This document shows positions 25,612-36,089 of a stretch of 64,000 nucleotides of DNA, one piece after another; positions within the stretch are counted from its first letter, which is position 1, and every line of letters begins with the position of its first letter. The DNA is from Oscheius dolichura. Its lineage: Eukaryota > Nematoda > Chromadorea > Rhabditida > Rhabditidae. Location of the stretch: the NCBI GenBank assembly GCA_932521035.1, contig OW051497.1:2728001-2792000 (forward strand), given 5' to 3'. Made by a program: the position numbers and the translations under genes. A model generated the notes under the pieces. It was not told the DNA's origin. It searched no databases and saw only the letters and a program-made list of their open reading frames with translations.

Positions 25612-27221
25612 TTAGAATGCATTCCTTCTCATAAAAAAACTGAACAAGGAAGAAGGAGATGAATAGTTAGTGCCTCTTATTTCACTAAAATAAAACTCAC
25701 CCTTTTTAACGTACTGAAAATCATTTTCTAGCTGAATAATTCCCCCGATTGGGCCTGTTTCATATACCATCTGCTGCATCCATAAGATGTCGTAATCAAT
25801 TGTGTGCCACGAGCGGATTCCGCGGGTAGGGTTACCTTTGTCGAAACGACAGAGATGGTCGTCTCTAGCGTCATAATCAGGATAGTCCGTGTCGAGGTTC
25901 AGCCCATAGTTTTGATACAGATACTTTAGCGAATAATTCAATGGGCTTCCGCGGCATCCTTTTGATCCAAAATCTTTAGAGCAGTCCAGAATTTGTTGGG
26001 CTGAACAGTTCTCCTGAAAAATTCAGGTTACTAAAAAGGCATTTTTCAGTTTTATACTGATTCCAGAGAATTATTGAAGTAGGTCTCATTTTATTCTTTT
26101 CGTCCCCGAATGTGGTACTAAACAAAAATGCCTAAACAGCGTGTGTTGCAACCCGACGACCCCGGCGAAAAAATACGAGACCGCCCGTGTAAATAAATTT
26201 CAAAAACTAATGGATAAACACTTACAACAACGCCTCTTCTCTTATTGTGTTGTGTTTCTACCATAGCAGCTGTGACAAAAGCCCAGCACGCGCCACCTAG
26301 TAACTGATCTTTGACGGGGCTTAGAACACCTCGATACTGCCAGCTGAAGGATTCTGGTAGGTCATCTCGATAAACCCGTCTAGGAGTTGTTTGATTTTTT
26401 TATGGGAATTCTGCAAGCACAGTTCAAGCTTTCTAACTCTTGATCGTTCTGAAATTTGTGCGATATTTTGCCATTATTCTCAATACAAACCCAATCGCTG
26501 AACTTAGTGAACGTCAAGTTATTCCTCATGATGTATTCGGCATTTCTGTTGAATATCTGACGACGTAGAATCCGGTAATTTTGATCTGCGAAGGTCCTCG
26601 CTGAAATTTTTCTTGCTTTTTTTCATTCAGCACCAATCCCGTTCCCTCGTGTCCCTCTCTCCCATAGAATCCTTTTCTGTATTGGAAATTCAAATAGGTT
26701 CCACCACGAAAGGATACCACATAGAAGCCATTTGGAAAGAAAACAAAAATGCTAAACAGATATGCAAAAGAAACAAAATTTTCTCTCTTGATTTCTATAG
26801 TAAACATCTTTCGCCTTTGTGTTTTCACTGTAAAAATTTTAAAGGTGAAAAAAACTCGATTTGCACCTATTTTGCGCTATTGTCAACTGTTTAGCATACG
26901 AGAATAGAGTTCCCCGTCATTGGAGTAATTAGGGCTCGTAAATAAATGAATTTCCATTACACTCATTTTTTAACTCACGATATTCGCGTCGATACTTTCT
27001 GTATTCTTTCTCAAATGGTCCGTTGTCTCTTTCATGGCGCCTGTAAAGTTCATTGTAGTCACAAAGGTTGTAACAATATACTGTAAACTCTTTAATACAG
27101 GCCCCTGTTAATTCGGACCCGCTTGGGTCCGCAACCGAAATAGCATCATTTTCGAAAAACTTAACACCCAGATTGCGCTGAGATCCAGGGCTATCAACCA
27201 GCCAAACTTCACCTAATTCCG
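25612..27221 (-). pseudogene. Papain-family (C1A) cysteine protease, C-terminally truncated and probably frameshifted
   Basis: Recognisable exons are about 27221-26979, 26600-26491, 26448-26226 and 26013-25612. The first two carry an I29-type propeptide: PFEKEYRKYRREYP, then FADQNYRILRRQIFNRNAEYI and TFTKFSDW. Next comes LPESFSWQYRGVLSPVKDQ, then LLGGACWAF with the catalytic Cys and its preceding Gln. CSAQQILDCSKDFGSKGC and further papain-like sequence follow, up to YVKKGEFYF. The protein then ends at a stop without the catalytic His and Asn regions. The Cys normally three residues before the active Cys is Gly. An A7 run near 26380 needs a 1 bp change to join the propeptide to the mature part; an 11 bp micro-exon is the less likely alternative. 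A large N-terminal part precedes the propeptide and the start was not found. Confidence 0.65.
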
Positions 27222-27595
27222 CTGTGTAGGAAATTCAAGGGAAGCACAAACATTGAAAATTCAGCGTTTTCTTTGTATATTTGCGATTTCCTTGACATCC
27301 GATTGAGCCGATCTTTGGTAAGGTGATAGCCCTCTTCTCTTTGTATGAGTTTTTAGCTTTTCGAAAATGGTGCAGAAATAACCAAGATATTCCGATTGCG
27401 GGCGCTAGCGGGTATTGGACCGTTTCGTAACGCGGGGCGGGCCAGGCCGGACCTCAGATTTGCCATGTATGGGTAGCTAACGTTAGAATAACACACCGAT
27501 GCCTTAACCGTCGGTGAACGGATCCAGGAAAGGCAGATGACAGGTGATTCTTGGATTCCTTGGCAGCTTCTGTAATTTAGTATTCATTCCTTTTA

Positions 27596-28125
27596 CAGTC
27601 CGGTCAAGAAGTATAGGTTCACCCCATTTTTCTCCAAAACCACCCCAAAAATTTGAGTTCCTAAAATGAGTCATACACCATTCGACAGCCCGTCCTCAAA
27701 AATACCCTTAACCCCAAGAGTTCGCCCATTTTCAACCTCATATGCTAATTTTATGCCATTTTTATGAAAAATGGTCAAAATCCGATGGTTAAGAAGTATA
27801 GGTTCACCTCAGAACTTCGCGGTTGGCAAGTTGTCTACCTGCAAGAAAACAGTTTTTGGACGTGCCATGAGCTTTTAGTTATTCTTCCGCTCCCATGCCA
27901 CGTGGTACTCATCTTACTGTGGAGGAAAAGCGAAGATAGACGCGTGGAAAGCTGTGAATCTGTCAAATCGACAGATTGCAATCAAGCTGGGGCGCAGTTG
28001 CAACGTCGTCAACCATTATTTCAATGACCCTGCAGGATATGGCTCCAAGGAACGCTGTGGCAGGCCTAGGATCCTCAGTCCAAGAGATGACCGACTCATT
28101 AGGCCCGAACGAGAAGAAAAGATGA
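27596..28125 (+). mobile_element. 5' part of a Tc1/Tc3-like transposon
   Basis: After a TA (27594-27595), a terminus CAGTCCGGTCAAGAAGTATA begins as Tc1-type termini do (CAGT...). Its inner 18-mer AAGAAGTATAGGTTCACC (27607-27624) recurs directly at 27791-27808, as expected for paired transposase binding sites. A Tc3-like N-terminal helix-turn-helix reading frame follows at 27895. The catalytic DDE part and the right-hand inverted repeat are not visible, so this is a truncated relic. Confidence 0.65.
27895..28110 (+). pseudogene. Tc1/Tc3-like transposase, N-terminal DNA-binding part only, frameshifted
   Basis: The frame starts MPRGTHLTVEEKR and hits a stop at 27937. One extra base near 27934 would continue it into a typical homeodomain-like fold with NLSNRQIAIKLGRS, followed by DPAGYGSKERCGRPRILS and a GRPR hook. 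This is the bipartite paired-like DNA-binding domain of Tc1/Tc3 transposases. Similarity ends shortly after RDDRLI, before any catalytic residue. It is not functional. Confidence 0.65.
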
Positions 28126-28229
28126 TTGGGGAAATGGAGAAGGAATGGTTAAATTATAGCCGAAGAATCACCGGCTGGAGGGGGCCCCTCCAGTCAATCA
28201 GAGCACAGAGTTTCCCATAAAAGCAGATC

Positions 28230-30200
28230 TGTTCCCCTGGTTATGCATAGTTTCCAAAGCGAATGCACTTCTTTGTTAATGCTGCATTCACTTTAGGGCA
28301 TGTACACTAACTTCATTAGTCTTTTACAGTGCTACTCTTGCCCCTTTTTAGTTGCAAATCCTTTATTCCAGCATCACAAACTTGTTCTTTGCTGCGATGT
28401 TGATGAAGAAGACCTAGAAGATTGTGTCGAACATCTCCTAGCGAACTACTTGATGAAGCTAATCCCCTTCCAAAAAGCGTCAACTATATCACTGCGTCAT
28501 TTAATACGGAGGACGAGTTCAGGGCATACATACTCTTTACTAACTGTGATATTTTCCTGAAGTTTAATAAATTCCGTCTTCCATAGTTACAAAGATCTCA
28601 CCGGAATGCGTCGTCTTTCCCGTTCTTGACACAGCTTCGGATCGAATATGTGGGATTGCGGAAAGCGGCACTAATGAGAAAATATTCAGTATAAGGAAAT
28701 TAGCATGATAGCAGCTGGGTGATGAGATGGTTCCGCTCGCTCTCGGCTCTTCTTTCGGGTACAAAATGAATCGTGCTAATTCCAGTCTATCCTATTTGCT
28801 CCTGCCTTTTCTTCATCCTCCTCTGCAAATCAGTGCTTGACATTTTCTTCTTATTGACAGGGATTACTCTTACAGCCTCGATGCCAAATGGGATATCGCC
28901 CCCTTTCTCTTCTTTTATCACAAAGAGGAATGTCATGTGTGTTTAAAGTCCGCTCTCACAGACTCATCTTTTTTCGCCCCTTTTCCCATCCCCACTGCCA
29001 TAAAACGGATGCCTCGTGACTTGTATCTCTTTCTTTTAGACGGAATTTGGTAAAGAAGGATTCGGCTGACGTCTCAGTCGACTACCAACAGAAGAAGAGA
29101 TTGTGGGCATGTCATTTTTTTCTCCCTCACTTATCCTAATAGCATTTTTTCTCCTTCTCGCGGCTTGGTTGAAGCTTTTCATCTGTAGTACGTCTAGTCC
29201 TCTTACACGTGGAAATCCCGTCTTGGCACGTTTTCTCGACCGAATTCTGCAGTCTACAGTAGTCCACCAGGACCGATCCCTTTAATCCTTGACAGCAAAC
29301 AACATTTACATAATTGCACCTGGGAAGAGCAAAAATGGGCAACCCCTTTGATAACAAGCTGTGAGAGCAACGCGTTCCTCCGCAAACTGACCAATTGTCA
29401 TTGTTTTGCCCGAATTAGCCGACTGTAAACAATCTCTAACATATGACTCAACGGCTAGGGTATATAACCTTGTGATCCGCCCATACTATATCGGTCTGCC
29501 TTTCCATCTATCAGAGCACACAGCGCTTTCCTTCTTTTCTCTTCTTGATACGGGATCCTTGTTCTTTTTATAATGCTCCAGTTAAAACCTTCAGCGGATC
29601 GGCAAATAAAAAGTCCTCTTCATCCACCGGCAAATTCTCCTTTGACAGATCATTAATACCTTCCACTTCATTTCTCTTGTTTATCCAAGAAAGCAAAGAT
29701 GCAAAATATCATCCCAGTTCACTGCCTTTCAGAGACATTTCTACTCTAATCCTCCTTCTTTTCTCCCTCCCCCGATTATAGATATCACATCACGTGGGGC
29801 TGTCTCAGAATTGCACATGGTTCAGTCATTTTCCGAAGGAACTATAGAAACATCTCCCTCCTCGTACATCGGGTGATCTTGCAGACCTCTTTCATTTTGC
29901 CCGACAGGATGAGTCAGATATGGTCTGTTTATACTCTGGGAGGAGGAGACCGTCTCTCTTCCCTGCAACATTTGTATCTTGGACATGAGGAAGCTCTGTT
30001 ATTATTTTCGGATAGTGCCCTGTTTTCATCGGCTGCAAAACATTATTTTCCTTCCTTGCTAGGGCTGTACGAGGATGTGCTTGAGGGCAACAACTTTTGC
30101 TATGTTGTTCCATCTTTCGTCAAATTTCGATGTTGTGGCGAAACAGTGGGTGCTCCTGAGATCGTCTCCCCCTCCCACCGTTCCTATTCTCTGGCTGTTC
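28230..30200. other. Intergenic, no gene seen
   Basis: Pyrimidine-rich DNA with only isolated short frames. No splice-consistent coding exons recognised before F-box-like gene B. Confidence 0.4.
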
Positions 30201-30239
30201 TACCATCCTTTGATCTGTAACAGTCATTTTCAGGAAGTC

Positions 30240-31748
30240 ATGTCTGATCGCGAGGCCCGTATGCCGGCTTTGGTCCCCGCTGGCGGCTCACGTGTTTTTG
30301 GTGAAGACAAGGACGACTCAGGTGAGTTTGTGAGACTTTCCTGTAGTCAAGAATCTCCTTTGTCTTGTGAGGACAAAGAGCAGTCAGCATAGAAAGAGTG
30401 CAATTGTTTCTAACCGTTCGAATGTAGTGTGATCAGCTTCATATTATACAGGGTGATGACGACTTTGCCCTCTAACAATTCCGCATCATCAAAATCTAGA
30501 GCAGCATATTTTCAGACGTGTCTTGCCTTCGGTTGAAGTTGAAAAAATTGAAAACGTTCTTTCGTTGCCGTAAAACCAAAAACGCCAGCAAAAGTATACG
30601 ATATCCCGAAAAACATTAAACCGTTTCCAGGCTTTCACTTGGGAACCATTCCCGACACACTCAAAGTCATGGTTGCCATGAAGATGCAGTCTAATCAGAT
30701 CTACAAAATGCAATTGATGAACAAACACTTCTACGGCCTTATGCAAAACTATCCTGACCTCTGCAAGCCAGCTGTTATTGTCGACATAAGCACGGCTGAT
30801 CAATACCACCCGAAACTGTACAACAAGCCGGGAAGCCATGTTCTAGCTGCTACGATGAAGCAGATGCCGGGCATTATTCCCGAGACGCGTTGGAATCCAT
30901 CGTATGTGGATATCTTTCCTGGAGACTGTCTTCTAAAAGACTTGGGAATGATCTCTCACAGGATCATCTACGAGAAGCCCAGTAGCCTTCCTTTATTTTA
31001 AGAACTAACCGCTAATTTCAGATTGTGAGGGTTTGGTTGAAAGCTGTCGTGAATATTTCGAGAAGAGGTTGACTACGGTCCGAATTGCAGAAATTACCAT
31101 TGTGAGCTTCATCCTTTTCCATAAAATGTGTTCTTAATTTCTGCAATTTAGAGGTTTGACGAAGTTTCAGTCACGTCTAATATGATGGCTCTTATGGAAG
31201 AGTGCCTTGCCCGCGACAAACAGTGCTATGACGATGTGACACTTCATCTCATCACTCGCGCTACAGACCTCGGCGCCTTTGCCAATCTGATTCATGCTAT
31301 TCGTATGTTTCGAATGCAACAACTTCTTACTGATTTTGTAGAGCCCAAACGTCTCATGTTCGAAGGCAACCACAGTCTGAATATCCGTGAGATCCGCCTG
31401 CCGGACTGCCGCCTCTTCATCCGCGACAATGAAATGGGCAGCTCTGAGGTGATGATCCGTGTGGCTCGCATTATTGAGGTATACTTCGTTACTCCTGTCT
31501 TTCACATGATTCTCTAGGATTGGTGGTTCGGGGAGCGTAATTTCGACTTCCTTTACATCAAGTTCGGTGCAGGAGGCGCCCTTCTACCAGGTCTGGTAGC
31601 CTACAATGGATTTCCTCTCAAAACATGGGCGAAGCTCAACGCCATTGCCCACTACATGGTTCCAAGGGACGATAACCTTGAGCTTCACATCAGGATCAAC
31701 CACCACCAGGTCCGCCTGACTGTCCTCGATAAGGAGGAGGCCATCTGA
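30240..31748 (+). CDS. F-box-like protein B
   Basis: Six exons: 30240-30321, 30516-30593, 30631-30981, 31022-31101, 31152-31478 and 31518-31748, all phases consistent, 382 residues. A TTTTCAG acceptor lies a few bases before the ATG, suggesting trans-splicing. The N-terminus is charged with a short Lys/Arg cluster. An F-box-like segment follows: FHLGTIPDTLKVMVAMKMQS, then IYKMQLMNKHFY. The C-terminal region of about 230 residues corresponds to that of protein A by position, exon layout and motifs such as the intron before DWWFGERN. AATAAA at 31862 puts the mRNA end within a few bases of the stop codon of the convergent gene C. Likely a substrate adaptor of an SCF-type ubiquitin ligase; inferred. 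Confidence 0.7.
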
Positions 31749-31877
31749 AGTACCATATCTCTAGTACCATATCTATTGCCACCTTTTACCCCCTGTCGCT
31801 TAATTCCTTTCACTCTAATTACTTCTCGTTGTATTCTTAATTATTTAAGTTATTTTTCAAAGTAATAAATGTCATAT

Positions 31878-33201
31878 TTATTCTACTGTCAACTTAAAAG
31901 TTCTCGAAACGGCACGGTTAAACTCAACGAATTCCTTTGGAACAGGATCATACGTATAGCTCACTTTCCAGGGGAAGATAACATTAGAAACCCTGGAACC
32001 GGCAAGACGGAAGGAGACAAAATTCAGGTGTTTTACAAGGCGACAGTTCAAAAGATAACAAGTATGGTAGGGCCAGTGTGGTTGCTTGTAAAGGAGGCAG
32101 CTAGCAAGGACAGGAAACTTCTTCGTTTCTGGGTAGGATGCTTGAAGGACCCAATATAGAGTGAGCAAATTCTGTTCGCCGCCCTCTTGATACTTGAAGA
32201 AATGCTGTCCCTGAGCCTCACAGTGGTCGATGAATACCTTCTTATTAAAATTGCTGACATCTCCCCATGCCACATACAATTCAGACGGTTTTCCGCATGT
32301 TTTAAACGTCTAAGTTAAGAAAATAAAAGAAGAATCAGTGCTCCTACCTTGATTACATAGTTGAGTTCATTCAAAAAGGCGTCAAAGGCAATGTCCTTTG
32401 AATACTGTGAAAGATATTCATACTTCATTAGCTCCGGATAAAAGGGAAGGTTTATCAAGTGTAGTCGGAACTTAAAATGAGTAAATAGAAGAAATGAAGG
32501 CAACTTACGATAGGGAAATGTTCATCCATGGTCCGTTCCAGCTGGTCCACATCTTGGCAATCAACCACCTTTGGTTTCAAAACCTTCACTGCTTCTGAAT
32601 AGTGGGAATTCAAATTCCAGTGGAGGTGGACACAAGTGACATTAGCAGCCTCAAGTGATCGTATGATATATTCAGTAGTTTCTGTGTACGGTACAAACGG
32701 ATCGTTGAAAAATATACGAGCCTTGAAATAAGAGAATTCGTAAACTAAATGTGAAGAACCAACCGCGTCCATTTTACTGAAGGAGAGGTGGCGAAATTGT
32801 CTATCCCGAAACGAATCCAAGCACGTTTGTTCGAAGACCCTCTTTTCTAACGGCTCCTTCCTGCAGTTTATATGAGCATATTCTTCTGATTCGAATGGGA
32901 TAACCTTAATCAAGACTATTAAAATGAGAACAAAGTGCTACCAACAATAGGGGCGATGGCTTGTTGATAATCCTTATTCCAGACACTGACTGTAAGGCGC
33001 CCATAGGCCGAATATCCCAGATCCAGCTCCGACACTATTCTGTCTCTTGCCCATTTGTTGGCCATGGCGAAGTGGATAATGTCTGTTTTTGAAAACTGAA
33101 AAAGAGAAAACGCTTGTAAGAGACTGAAACTTTACCTTCTTAAAAACGACGCGTAGATTTGCCCAGCTGAGCCTTTGCATTTTTATTCGAGGTGGATCCA
33201 T
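31878..33201 (-). CDS. F-box-like protein C
   Basis: Five exons: 33201-33136, 33095-32942, 32915-32509, 32470-32348 and 32309-31878, 393 residues, phases consistent. The N-terminus MDPPRIKMQRLSWANLRVVF followed by KTDIIHFAMANKWARDRI looks like a divergent F-box (Leu-rich start, helices, Trp-Ala-Arg end). The long remainder contains alternating strands and helices, with segments such as VTCVHLHWNLNSHYSEAVK and ELYVAWGDVSNF, typical of nematode F-box-associated domains. It is less like A and B than they are like each other. It converges tail-to-tail on gene B with 3' ends essentially overlapping. Role inferred as for A and B; assignment by pattern only. Confidence 0.65.
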
Positions 33202-33249
33202 CCTGAAAGCAACAAATTAAACAAAGTAAGTATTCTAAAGTGAATATTT

Positions 33250-36080
33250 TAGCAAAGGAGAAAGGTAAAAAGTGTTCAAGGATTATGTGCCAGTCAGACG
33301 GAGCTCACCTCCAGTCATATATAACTTATGTGCTCGTTTTCGTCGAAAAAAACCCTGCGCTTAAAATTATCTGAAACGCCATAACGGCTCTAAGTATCCC
33401 CGGCGGAATGCTTAGTAAATGGCGCCTTCGAGAAATCGAAAAGTGTTTTTTTTTCCTATTTGCTTGAAATAAATTATGCTTCTCTTTGAACACAAGCAAA
33501 AAATGTTAGCACGTGAGAGCGGCCATCCCTAATTGGTGTTCTTTCTGGAAATAGACGAAAAGACGGAACGAGGAGCCCATTCTGTGGCGCTCCGCCGGCA
33601 AACTTACAAGAACGCTGTAAAACGAAACGCAGATGCCTTATTCCCTGACCCATAGGGCCAATTAATATTCTCAAAGAGGGGAAAAACGAAGCGGCTGTCT
33701 CTTTTATCTCACCGGGGGAGGGCCACATTAACCTTCAGCACCTAAACACGGCATTTTTTGAGACTAACGCCGTTATCACAGCATTTGAAGATCTTTCCTT
33801 ATTGTAGCCTTTTTTTGCTTCAGGTGATACGGATTTACAACTGGAAAAGGTAAAAGAGCATTCGATAACATTACTCTAGGCTAAAAACTCACAAACCGCA
33901 TTTGCTGAGGCAACAGAAAAGAACAAACCTTCCAGCCGTTTGAATGTCCTTGTTTGTTCCAAAAGGGAAGATTGAGGATATGTCTGAAAAAAAAAAGACA
34001 TTAAATCACTCTGCTATCTTCTCCAGATCTAATGCGGGCCGCGCGAGAATTGACTCATACGTGCATCGGAGCTGTCAGACAGGTCCCTAAAAAGTGCAAC
34101 GGAGCAACTAGTGCCTAGTCCTCACCGCTAGACGTACTCCTTCTAAAGTGCGTGCAATCCGCCGCCGGGTAAGTTTATGGGCTCTCCCAAGGTCGGTTGA
34201 CCTTCTGCGACTGACACCACCGGGAGGAGTGATAGTCTCTCGATTCACAGTTGCAAAGTCGGAATGCACAAAAAGTACTCCCAGTCGAACAGCTGTCATT
34301 CTGCGAACACCAGTAACAATGAACATATATTCATGCCATCTGCACTTGCAAGATGGTGAAAATCACGATTCCAAGAGAAAATGGTTTCGCTGTTTGTGAG
34401 GCATGCCGCGGGGCTTTAGCATACACACATTTGAAAAATCCCATCGTTTAGAGGTCGGCAAACGTGTTTTTTTAATGGAGGTCGCGATTACAGGTTAGAA
34501 TAACAACAATTAGCCGGATGGTAGAAGAACTTACAGAAGCACGTGGTAGACCCGCGTCTTTTCTCTCATCTTTTATTCTTGGCTTATTTAAGCAATTGAA
34601 TAGGCAACAACTGTCATAAAGATATACAGCAGATGATCAGCATGTTTCTTTCTGAAAGAAAATTGTAAATAAAAGGAATAAGATGACAACGAACTAATCT
34701 GAAGAAGTTAACCGGTATTGACGCTTCCCATTCTGTCATTTCATAGCGGTACGTATCCTGGATGAAGTTCAGCCAGCCAGAAAACGTAAAATATGTTTCG
34801 CCATCTCATATATGACTTCATCTTTGAAACGAATCTAAATAAAATCTGCAGAATGAAAAGAGGCGAAGGTGGAATACCTGTTTGTTAGAAGAATTGGAGC
34901 AATTTCGCTCCGTATCAAGTTTATCCAGCTGTTGTGAACTCAAGTTTTGTAGTCGAACTCATGAAGAAAGTTTGTCAAGTATACCTGAAATAAAACAATA
35001 TGATAATTTTATTTAAATGGGCACCACAGAAAGAAACTGCTACTTTGGAGAGAAGCATGAGGATATTCTCACTTTACTTAATAAAACGGCTGCGAAAAAT
35101 TGGTTAAGAAAGAAGTAAAAATTTGAATGGAGCCTTTCCTGCCGCCAAACGCAAAGGTGCACTACGACCCTCTTTTCGAGCAAACGAGGAATTAGGGTAC
35201 GGTTACATTTTCAACCTTAGACGTTGTTTTTACAGGTTTTGAAGGAAATTTAAAGCACAGAAACAAGTCTTAAACTCGCCAGAGAAGAGTGTAGTCGGAG
35301 GTAGGATAGACTCCGTTTGATTTAATAATGGTTTTTACGTGCCGAAAAAGCCCTCTTGGAGCTAATTTTTGGTTGATCTTTTGGGATTTTGAAGTTCTTG
35401 AACAAGAACGATTCTATTCTTAATTTTTTTGGAAAAGAATGTGACGTAGGAAAGATCTTTTTACTATTCGCCCCTTTTCTGAACAACTCTACTGTTTTCT
35501 CCCGTTTCACACTTGTCACAGATAATGGTTTTCCGGTAGACTTCTCCCCCTCCCACGTGTTATTTCCCGGGACAGAAGAAATCGGAAGCTAGTTCAGCGT
35601 CATTCTGCATCGTGATCCTTTGAAACTATTCCACTCCTTGCACAGAGTGCAGCTGTCCTTTTGCGTCTCCTCTTTCCCAAGTATTTAGGCCAAGCCCTAC
35701 ATGGATGGACGAAAACATTTTTATTGACATAAATAATACTGAATGGAATGAAGTTGCACATACAGTTATGAGAGAAAGGAAACGATATTGCATTCCATGA
35801 TAGACAACGGGACGAAAAATGAAATAACAATTGGTGTGAAAGTTTTGAGACAGAGACCTGATGTTAGATAAACAGAATTTGAGGAGACCTTTTTTTATGG
35901 AACATTATCCTGATAGAAACCCATTTGATACAATTCTCTAATCTGGATTCTGGCCGCTATAACTGGGTGAGCCCAACCCTCCGGAAGAGGGTGACGGTTC
36001 CATTCTATTCTAAAGCATAAATAAATAACAGCCGAGGGTGGGTAGTGGCGAGGTGGATAACAGTAAGCATTACGGTATAA
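33250..36080. other. Intergenic, no gene seen
   Basis: No splice-consistent coding exons found. A pair of overlapping frames on both strands at 34108-34399 could not be tied to any exon chain. An AAAAAGTGCAAC word occurs at 34089. Confidence 0.4.
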
Positions 36081-36089
36081 TTAGTTTGT

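Noticed and set aside
32974..33201. 75-codon unspliced frame at the start of F-box gene C
   Set aside because: Reading through the 40 bp intron gives a low-quality tail, while splicing to 33095 gives a coherent protein.
34108..34399. Overlapping frames on both strands
   Set aside because: No start context or consistent introns; no resemblance to known proteins.
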